A stretch of 19,903 bases of DNA from an uncultured Erysipelotrichaceae bacterium (GTDB lineage Bacteria; Bacillota_I; Bacilli_A; Erysipelotrichales; Erysipelotrichaceae): positions 1-19,903 of the forward strand of contig CALVCY010000106.1 in assembly GCA_944326175.1 (NCBI GenBank), in the 5' to 3' direction. Positions 14,660 to 19,903 of the stretch are shown one piece after another; position 1 is the stretch's first letter, and every line of letters starts with the position of its first letter. Position numbers and translations under genes: made by a program. The notes below the pieces were generated by a model that ran no database searches, was not told the DNA's origin, and saw nothing but the letters and a program-made list of their open reading frames with translations.

Positions 14660-15217
14660 ATGATTATCGTAAATGATTTGAAACCCGGAACCACTTTTGA
14701 AAACGAAAATAACATCTATGTGGTTTTGGATCTGCAGTTGAATAAAACTGCCATGCGTCAGATGATCGTTAAGGTCAAAGTCCGTAATTTGCGTACCGGT
14801 GTCATCAACGAATTGACATTCACCGGTGGTGACAAGGTCGAACAAGCTCATGTCGAAAAGCGCCAGATGCAGTATCTGTACGATTCCGGTGATGCATTGG
14901 TATTCATGGACAATGATACCTATGATCAAATCGAAATCGGTAAAGATCGTTTGGAATGGGAAATGAAATTCCTGAAAGAAAACGATATGGTCACCGTGAC
15001 CTCCTATGAAGGTGAAATTTTGGGAGTGGCGTTGCCGGATAAGGTCGCATTGAAAGTCGTTGAATGCGAACCGGCTGTCAAAGGTGATACAGCTACCAGT
15101 GCGAGTAAAAACGCAAAGGTCGAAACGGGTTTGGAATTGCGTGTGCCGTTATTTATCAACCAGGATGAAATGATCCTGGTCAATACGGCCGATGGCAAAT
15201 ACAGCGGACGTGCGTGA
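14660..15217 (+). CDS. efp: Translation elongation factor P with an NKTAMRQ tip loop
   Basis: A 185-residue EF-P, which binds the ribosome E site and relieves stalling at polyproline. Three beta-barrel domains are visible: the KOW-like N-domain (1-64), the OB domain II (about 65-126, with KRQMQYLYDSGD and EWEMKFL), and the C-terminal OB domain (about 128-185, with KVETGLELRVPLFIN). The domain I tip loop, normally KPGKG, reads NKTAMRQ, so Met32 stands where other EF-Ps have the modified Lys or Arg. I recall the same form in mycoplasma EF-P, so it is probably lineage-wide and unmodified. It has its own strong promoter and a terminator just downstream. Confidence 0.96.
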   Translation: MIIVNDLKPGTTFENENNIYVVLDLQLNKTAMRQMIVKVKVRNLRTGVINELTFTGGDKVEQAHVEKRQMQYLYDSGDALVFMDNDTYDQIEIGKDRLEWEMKFLKENDMVTVTSYEGEILGVALPDKVALKVVECEPAVKGDTATSASKNAKVETGLELRVPLFINQDEMILVNTADGKYSGRA

Positions 15218-15247
15218 TCGCAAGATTTGAACGAACGATAATAAAAT

Positions 15248-15273
15248 GGCGTATGGGTGACATACGCCTTTTT
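15248..15273 (+). terminator. Terminator after efp
   Basis: An 8-bp GC-rich stem GGCGTATG (15248-15255) / CATACGCC (15261-15268) with a 5-nt loop and five T (15269-15273). It begins 31 bases after the efp stop and ends 18 bases before the ruvA start. Confidence 0.88.
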
Positions 15274-15291
15274 CATGCAATGAAAAATACC

Positions 15292-15852
15292 ATGATATTC
15301 GTTCGTCATTGCCGAATCGAGTCATCATCGATCGGGGATATGGCTATATTTGATCAAACCAAAGTGATGGTCCAACCATGCTTTATAGGGGATGGTAGGG
15401 ATCATGATTATTTGTTTTATATCCAATATCTGGATAATGATCGGATCATTTATGTTTTTGATACGACCATGGCGTTGAAATGGTTTCTTAAACTTATTGA
15501 GATTCAGGGGATCGGATGCCGTTTGGCATCCCGGATACTCAAGTCGATCCCTTTATCACTTTTTCAAGAGTCGTTGTTGCATCGTAATGTCGAAGGGTTG
15601 ACCAAAATATCGGGGGTATCACGGAAAATTGCACAACGGATCATCGACGCATTGAGTGCGTGTGATTTGCTTGATCAACTTGTTAGCGATACGAATGGGC
15701 AAGGCGCCTATACACAAGTAAAAGCAGTCTTGAAATCCTTGGGTTACGATGATATGACAATTTCTTCCGTATTATCAAAAATCAATGGATTACATCTGGA
15801 TGATCCACAATTGATTCTTAAACAGGCATTAAAGGTGGTAGAACATGAATGA
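15292..15852 (+). CDS. ruvA: Holliday junction branch-migration protein RuvA
   Basis: A 186-residue RuvA that binds four-way DNA junctions and loads RuvB. Domain I (about 1-62) is divergent. Two helix-hairpin-helix motifs follow: IQGIGCRLASRIL (71-83) and ISGVSRKIAQRII (106-118). The C-terminal domain III (about 140-186, VKAVLKSLGYDD) contacts RuvB. The acidic pin region reads DND where many RuvA have RED. I set the start at ATG 15292 because MIFVRHCRI aligns with the MI-start of the family and the efp terminator lies just upstream. ATG 15280 is possible; the open frame back to GTG 15214 runs through the terminator. No Shine-Dalgarno or promoter is obvious. Its 3' end overlaps ruvB by 8 bases. 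Confidence 0.88.
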   Translation: MIFVRHCRIESSSIGDMAIFDQTKVMVQPCFIGDGRDHDYLFYIQYLDNDRIIYVFDTTMALKWFLKLIEIQGIGCRLASRILKSIPLSLFQESLLHRNVEGLTKISGVSRKIAQRIIDALSACDLLDQLVSDTNGQGAYTQVKAVLKSLGYDDMTISSVLSKINGLHLDDPQLILKQALKVVEHE

Positions 15853-16786
15853 ATCATTGAATCCCATGCATCTGGATGAGTTTATTGGCCAACATCGGAT
15901 TGTTGAGAATTTGAAAATCTTTATTGAATCCGCAAAAAAAAGGCAAACGGTCCTGGATCACGTGCTGTTTTATGGCGATAGTGGATTGGGTAAGACCACG
16001 TTGAGTCGCTTGATTGCCACTGAACTCGATGCATCATTTAAAATCATCAATGCAGCAACTGTCGAGTCCACCGCCTCACTGGCGCATGTATTTGCATCGC
16101 TCGAGGCAGGTGATGTCGTTTTGATCGATGAAATTCATCAACTTAATCGCAAATGCGAGGAATTTCTTTACCCGATATTGCAAGATTATCGGATGGATTT
16201 TTTGGTCCAGTATGCCAGTAGCGGGAAAATGGTCAATTTGAAACTTCCGCCATTTACATGCATTGGTGCAACCACAGCAATCAGTCAATGCAGCAAGCCA
16301 TTGCGGGAACGATTCCCAATCAAATTTCATTTGAAACCTTATACAGAAGTTGAGATCAAAGCGATCATTTCGCATCATGCCAAAATCTTACAAATGAATA
16401 TGGATGAACGTGCAAAAATCATTTTAGCTTCAGTCTGTCGTTATGTGCCACGTAATGTCAATGCCCATTTGCGTCGACTACATGATTATCAGATCGTGTT
16501 GGATGCTGCGTGTATCGATGAATCGTTTGTGATGCATTATCTGAAAGCCAATGAGTTGAATATCTATGGTTTAGACCATGTGGATCAGCGTATCATCGAT
16601 GCACTGATCCGATACGATCGTCCATTGGGAGGGGCAACGTTGGCAACATTATGCGGGATCGATGAAAATGAATTGGTACGATTGCACGAACCGTATCTTT
16701 TGCAACAGGATCTGATCCGCTATACGCATCAAGGACGGATCATTACTGAAAAAGGTAAAGTCGTTTTCCAGTCTTCCCAACTTTGA
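15845..16786 (+). CDS. ruvB: Holliday junction branch-migration ATPase RuvB
   Basis: A 313-residue AAA+ motor that drives branch migration with RuvA. Seen: LDEFIGQ (10-16), Walker A GDSGLGKT (44-51; usually GPPGLGKT), Walker B VVLIDEIH (91-98), sensor 1 GATT (141-144), the PLRERF segment with the likely arginine finger Arg154, sensor 2 VPRNVNAHLRR (about 200-210), and a C-terminal winged helix (about 238-313, with LGGATLATLCG). The residue after GATT is Ala where most RuvB have Arg, and overall similarity is lower than usual, though the catalytic set is complete. ATG 15845 lies in the ruvA 3' end with AAAGGTGG upstream, so the two are translated together. Confidence 0.93.
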   Translation: MNESLNPMHLDEFIGQHRIVENLKIFIESAKKRQTVLDHVLFYGDSGLGKTTLSRLIATELDASFKIINAATVESTASLAHVFASLEAGDVVLIDEIHQLNRKCEEFLYPILQDYRMDFLVQYASSGKMVNLKLPPFTCIGATTAISQCSKPLRERFPIKFHLKPYTEVEIKAIISHHAKILQMNMDERAKIILASVCRYVPRNVNAHLRRLHDYQIVLDAACIDESFVMHYLKANELNIYGLDHVDQRIIDALIRYDRPLGGATLATLCGIDENELVRLHEPYLLQQDLIRYTHQGRIITEKGKVVFQSSQL

Positions 16787-16792
16787 TAAAAT
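16765..16792 (+). promoter_or_regulatory. Promoter for the TSCPD-domain gene
   Basis: TTTCCA (16765-16770) and TAAAAT (16787-16792) with 16-bp spacing, and an upstream TGA that gives an extended -10 (TGnTAAAAT). The TGA is also the ruvB stop codon. The gene starts 30 bases later. Confidence 0.5.
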
Positions 16793-16821
16793 AGATTCCA
16801 TTAAAGAAAGGAAATCCAATC

Positions 16822-17073
16822 ATGACATATACATTTATTCCAAAAGGCGTCTGTTCCCGTAAAATGACATTTGAAGTGGATGGTGATACCATCGTATCCT
16901 TGAACGTCGAAGGGGGATGCAATGGGAATCTCAAGGGGATCTCTTCCCTGGTCAAAGGACGGAAAATGGATGATGTCATCCAAGCGTTGGAGGGTATTCC
17001 TTGCGGCAGCAAGCCGACCAGCTGCCCAGATCAAATCGCGCAAGGACTTAAGCAGTATAAGCAAACACACTGA
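16822..17073 (+). CDS. TSCPD-domain protein (TIGR03905-type)
   Basis: An 83-residue protein with the family signature: GVCSRKM near the start, GGCNGNLKGI in the middle, and PCGSKPTSCPDQIAQ near the end, giving four conserved cysteines (11, 33, 61, 68) that probably bind metal. The TSCPD domain also occurs at the C-terminus of some ribonucleotide reductases; the stand-alone form has no established function. ATG 16822 has GAAAGGAAA upstream. It is placed between ruvB and the rimP promoter and may be read from its own promoter, from ruvB read-through, or both. Confidence 0.9.
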   Translation: MTYTFIPKGVCSRKMTFEVDGDTIVSLNVEGGCNGNLKGISSLVKGRKMDDVIQALEGIPCGSKPTSCPDQIAQGLKQYKQTH

Positions 17074-17095
17074 CCTTCAAAAAAGTGCGATTTTA

Positions 17096-17124
17096 TTGTA
17101 TTTATCGCAGAAGTTGTGTAATAT
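17096..17124 (+). promoter_or_regulatory. Promoter of the rimP-nusA operon
   Basis: TTGTAT (17096-17101) and TAATAT (17119-17124) are separated by 17 bases. The leader to the rimP start is about 55 nt and contains a strong hairpin. Confidence 0.7.
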
Positions 17125-17140
17125 AGAGAAGGTCTAAACA

Positions 17141-17162
17141 AAGGAGTGGGTCACCACTCCTT
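17141..17162 (+). promoter_or_regulatory. Hairpin in the rimP leader
   Basis: A perfect 9-bp stem AAGGAGTGG (17141-17149) / CCACTCCTT (17154-17162) with a GTCA loop lies between the operon promoter and the rimP RBS. The tail ATTGTTTG is a poor T tract, so it is a weak attenuator, an RNA-stability element or a binding site; nusA autoregulation would be a plausible reason for it. Confidence 0.6.
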
Positions 17163-17186
17163 ATTGTTTGATTAAATGGAGGGTGT

Positions 17187-17642
17187 ATGAGTGATCTGCT
17201 GAATCAACGGATTACGGAAGTGGTCGAATCCATGGGGTATCATGTCTACGATATCCAATGGACCAAGCAAGGAAACAATCGGGTTTTGCAAATTGCATGT
17301 GGAAAAGAAGATTTCTCAATGGATCTGGATGGTTGTACCATCGTATCCGATGCCATCTCGACTTTATTGGACAATGAATTCGAAGAACTTACCGATTATT
17401 TCTTGGAAATCTGTTCCCCTGGAGCCGAGCGGGAATTGACCACACTTCAACAACGGCTGTTGGCCAAAAATCATAAAGTCTATATCCGTCTGGAGCATCC
17501 GATCAATAAATCGCTTGAATTTGTCGGACATGTGGATGAGATCGATGAAGACAACCTGATTTTGACCTATCGGGACAAATCCCGCAGCAAAACCATAACC
17601 GTTCCCACCAGCGAAATCGCATTTATGCGCCTGGCGGTTTAA
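17187..17642 (+). CDS. rimP: Ribosome maturation factor RimP
   Basis: A 151-residue factor for 30S subunit assembly. The N-terminal alpha/beta domain (about 1-82) contains the family signature LEICSPGAEREL (usually LEVSSPGLDRPL), and the C-terminal Sm-like beta barrel (about 88-151) contains FVGHVDEIDEDNLIL. ATG 17187 has GGAGGGTG directly upstream. It is the first gene of the conserved rimP-nusA-ylxR-infB operon, with 25 bases to nusA. Confidence 0.95.
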   Translation: MSDLLNQRITEVVESMGYHVYDIQWTKQGNNRVLQIACGKEDFSMDLDGCTIVSDAISTLLDNEFEELTDYFLEICSPGAERELTTLQQRLLAKNHKVYIRLEHPINKSLEFVGHVDEIDEDNLILTYRDKSRSKTITVPTSEIAFMRLAV

Positions 17643-17667
17643 TCAAAAAGGAGAGTAAGTAAAACAT

Positions 17668-19401
17668 ATGGACATCAAGAAAATCCTGAAAGCCATGAGT
17701 AATCTGGAAGATGATCGCCGCGTGAGCAAGGATATTGTGCTGGATTCACTGAAAGAAGCACTTGAAAAAGCTTATCGCAAACAGATCCGCGCAGAAGAAA
17801 TCAACTTAAAGGTCGATATCGACGAAAAAGACAAAGTCAATCCGATCAAGATGTACCAGTTGTATGAAGTGGTCGCTGATGATGAAGACATTACGGATTA
17901 TGAATTGCAGATGGAACTGGACAATGCCCGCAAATATGACCCAACCATCAAAGTCGGTGATACACTTGCGGTAAGTGTCGATATCAACGAATGTGGCAGA
18001 GCCGCAGCCGTGCTGGCTAAAAATGTGCTCAAACAGAAGATCCGTGAAGCCGAGAAAAGTGCCATTTACAACGAGTATAAGGATAAAGTCGGTGATATGG
18101 TCATGGGTGTGATCGAAGCGATCGAGCCCAAATATATGATGGTCAATCTGGGAGACGCCTTGGCGTTGATGCCCAAAGCAGCCCAATTGCCCACAGAAGT
18201 CTATCGGGAAGGCCAGTCCATCCGAGTGGTCATCACTGCTTGTGAAAAAGACACCAAAGGCAGTCAATTGTTAGTCAGCCGTGCGGATGCGCTTTTGGTC
18301 AAACGTTTATTTGAACGAGATGTACCGGAAATCTATCAGGGTGTCGTTGAAATCAAAGCCATTGCCCGTGAGCCGGGTGAACGCACCAAAATGGCTGTCA
18401 TGAGCCATGTGGAAGGCGTCGATCCAGTTGGTACCTGCGTGGGTGTCAACGGTATCCGAGTTGGCGAAGTTTCCAATGAAATCAAAGGCGAACGCATCGA
18501 TATTTTCCAATACAGCGATGATATCACCGAATTGGTAGCCAATGCACTCAAACCGGCGGAGATCATCACCGCTGTCCCTAATCCAAACGGGCAAGGGATT
18601 ATCGTGGTTGTTGATGAAAGTCAGTTATCATTGGCGATCGGACGTAAAGGCAAAAACGTCCGATTGGTCGCAAAACTCACCGGTAAGAAAGTCGATATCA
18701 AAACCGAATCTCAATTGCTGGATGAAGGAATTGATTATGTGGCTTTGAAAGAACAGTACAAGATCGATCTGGCCAATGCACGTAAAGCGCATCAGAAAGA
18801 AGAAGTCGAACGTCTCGGTCAGGAAGCTCAGGCCAGAGCCGCTGCCAAAGCTGCCAGTGGTATCGAAGATCCAGATCTGGTGGAAGATTTGATGATCAAC
18901 ACCGATACGGACGTGGAAGAAGTGCCACTTGAGGAAGCAGTGGTTGAATCCGTTGCCAGTGTTGAAGCTCAAAAAGCGGAAGAAACGACTGTTTCGAAAG
19001 AACAGGTGTCTGAAACTGATGATGACAAGACCGTGATCGAAACCAGTTCGGTCTCAACTGAACCGATGGTTGAAACCACAGAAACCGTAAACGAAAAACC
19101 AGTCAAACATAAACGCTCATTAAAAGAAAGAAGCGATTATGTCAGTGTGTTCGAAACATTTGCTGATGCTTCCAAAAACACACCGGAAGAATCCAAGCCG
19201 TCCAAAAAGCGTAAAAAGAAAAGAGACGACGATCGTCGTGTTTCCAATGCCGATTTGGTCAAGGACAAGGAATATTCCCTGAAGCCATTCTATACGGATG
19301 AAGAACTGGCTGAAATCGAAGCCCAGCAGGAAGCGTATGAAGATTACGATGATATCGATTATGATGAATACGCCGAATACTATGAGGACGATGCGGAGTA
19401 G
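17668..19401 (+). CDS. nusA: Transcription termination/antitermination factor NusA with long acidic tail
   Basis: RNA-polymerase-binding factor controlling pausing, termination and antitermination. At 577 residues it is much longer than the roughly 370 of B. subtilis NusA. Seen: the N-terminal polymerase-binding domain (1-135), S1 domain (about 140-205), KH1 with GVNGIRV (259-265) and KH2 with GRKGKNV (325-331). The extra 200 residues after about 375 are low-complexity: Ala/Glu-rich helix, Thr/Ser/Glu-rich segment, a basic patch SKKRKKKRDDDRR, then a Tyr/Asp/Glu-rich end (YDDIDYDEYAEYYEDD). The tail does not match the AR repeats of E. coli NusA as far as I can see. ATG 17668 has AAGGAGAG 12 bases upstream. 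The ylxR start follows 2 bases after the stop. Confidence 0.96.
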   Translation: MDIKKILKAMSNLEDDRRVSKDIVLDSLKEALEKAYRKQIRAEEINLKVDIDEKDKVNPIKMYQLYEVVADDEDITDYELQMELDNARKYDPTIKVGDTLAVSVDINECGRAAAVLAKNVLKQKIREAEKSAIYNEYKDKVGDMVMGVIEAIEPKYMMVNLGDALALMPKAAQLPTEVYREGQSIRVVITACEKDTKGSQLLVSRADALLVKRLFERDVPEIYQGVVEIKAIAREPGERTKMAVMSHVEGVDPVGTCVGVNGIRVGEVSNEIKGERIDIFQYSDDITELVANALKPAEIITAVPNPNGQGIIVVVDESQLSLAIGRKGKNVRLVAKLTGKKVDIKTESQLLDEGIDYVALKEQYKIDLANARKAHQKEEVERLGQEAQARAAAKAASGIEDPDLVEDLMINTDTDVEEVPLEEAVVESVASVEAQKAEETTVSKEQVSETDDDKTVIETSSVSTEPMVETTETVNEKPVKHKRSLKERSDYVSVFETFADASKNTPEESKPSKKRKKKRDDDRRVSNADLVKDKEYSLKPFYTDEELAEIEAQQEAYEDYDDIDYDEYAEYYEDDAE

Positions 19402-19403
19402 TC

Positions 19404-19670
19404 ATGAAAGGACCACGCAAAATCCCCATGCGCCGTTGCATTGCTACTGGTGAACAATGTCCAAAAAAAGATCTGATCCGGGTGGTGCGAACACCACAAG
19501 GATCGGTGGTGATCGATTTAAGTGGTAAAGCCAACGGTCGCGGCGCATATTTGAAAAAAGATGCGAATGCATTTGAAATCGCAAAAAAGAAACGATTGCT
19601 GCAAAGGGCATTGGAAGTTGAGATCGACGATTCCCTGTTCGATCAACTCCACGCCCTGTTGCAGGATTGA
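19404..19670 (+). CDS. ylxR: YlxR/RnpM RNA-binding protein (DUF448)
   Basis: An 88-residue basic protein with the YlxR signature: RRCIATGEQCPKKDLIRVVR near the start and KANGRGAYL in the middle. In B. subtilis YlxR (renamed RnpM) binds and modulates RNase P and affects gene expression; that is family knowledge. ATG 19404 starts 2 bases after the nusA stop, with GCGGAG overlapping that stop. In many Bacillota ylxQ, an L7Ae-like gene, follows; here infB comes next after 70 bases. Confidence 0.94.
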   Translation: MKGPRKIPMRRCIATGEQCPKKDLIRVVRTPQGSVVIDLSGKANGRGAYLKKDANAFEIAKKKRLLQRALEVEIDDSLFDQLHALLQD

Positions 19671-19740
19671 TTGGATCCAATCCAAGAGTGGTTGATCCAT
19701 AGTAATTCTCTGTTAATGACCAAAGGAAAGGGGTGTTTTA

Positions 19741-19903
19741 ATGGCGAGAAGCAACAATCGAAGAAAACCGAATCAAAATCGCAAGGACAACCGGAATCGT
19801 AACAACAATACCGGTTATAGACCGAAGCAGGTGGAGAAGGTCAGTGAGATCACCTATTGGGATGGGATCTCGGTCAATGAACTGGCTGAATTGGTCAAGC
19901 GCA
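19741..19903 (+). CDS. infB: Translation initiation factor IF-2 (3'-truncated by window edge)
   Basis: The first 54 residues of IF-2. A basic, Asn/Arg-rich opening (MARSNNRRKPNQNRKDNRNR) is followed by the IF2_N domain, with ITYWDGISVNELAELVKR. The linker and GTPase domains lie beyond the window. ATG 19741 is preceded by AAAGGGGTG. The order after rimP, nusA and ylxR confirms the call. Confidence 0.93.
   Translation, partial: MARSNNRRKPNQNRKDNRNRNNNTGYRPKQVEKVSEITYWDGISVNELAELVKR

Noticed and set aside
15214..15291. ruvA start at GTG 15214
   Set aside because: The frame passes through the efp terminator hairpin, and the added 26 residues do not match RuvA, whose start aligns at ATG 15292.
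19692..19718. Promoter ahead of infB (TTGATC and TTAATG)
   Set aside because: The spacing is 15 bp, the -10 is poor, and the gene is normally read from the rimP promoter.
1..19903. Mycoplasma genetic code (TGA as Trp)
   Set aside because: Several complete genes end in TGA at the expected family length and Trp is encoded by TGG, so the standard bacterial code applies despite the mycoplasma-like EF-P loop.

Overview
The window reads as chromosomal DNA of a Gram-positive Bacillota bacterium, most likely of the Erysipelotrichia/Mollicutes-related branch. The evidence is a Bacillus-like gene order (rimP-nusA-ylxR-infB), a seven-gene comG-type pseudopilus operon, the KtrB/KtrA potassium system, a four-cysteine L33, AGGAGG-type ribosome binding sites, and an EF-P whose tip loop reads NKTAMRQ, a form I associate with mycoplasma EF-P. 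TGA is an ordinary stop here (ktrB, EF-G-like, efp and ruvB all end in it), so it is not a code-4 mycoplasma. All genes are on the + strand. Leucine is mostly TTG in most genes. I cannot name a genus.

Layout. 1-1911: 3' part of clpB and its terminator. 1985-5137: a tight set of a LUD-domain protein, a small membrane protein, ktrB and ktrA (K+ uptake). 5214-8038: promoter, an ankyrin-repeat protein and an EF-G-like translational GTPase overlapping by one base, then a strong hairpin terminator. 8051-8292: rpmG with its own promoter and terminator. 8362-8976: metallo-beta-lactamase-fold hydrolase. 8977-11057: a K+(Na+)/H+ antiporter flanked by unusually long spacers. The downstream spacer holds hairpins and a terminator just before the pilus operon. 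11058-14604: comGA, comGB and five pseudopilin-like genes, overlapping or nearly so. 14601-17073: efp, ruvA, ruvB and a TSCPD-domain protein. 17096-19903: the rimP-nusA-ylxR-infB transcription/translation operon, which runs off the end.

How the genes work together. KtrAB (import) and the antiporter (export) form a K+ homeostasis pair, and both carry RCK-type domains, which in Bacillota often respond to nucleotides such as c-di-AMP. The comG genes build the transformation pseudopilus; no prepilin peptidase is seen here. RuvAB processes Holliday junctions, consistent with, but not specific to, recombination after DNA uptake. Ribosome-related genes recur: an EF-G paralogue, L33, EF-P, RimP, YlxR and IF-2.

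The least explained parts are the ankyrin/EF-G-like pair, the LUD and membrane genes ahead of ktrBA, the structured spacer before comGA, and the divergent minor pseudopilins. I found no CRISPR array, insertion sequence, tRNA, rRNA or phage gene.
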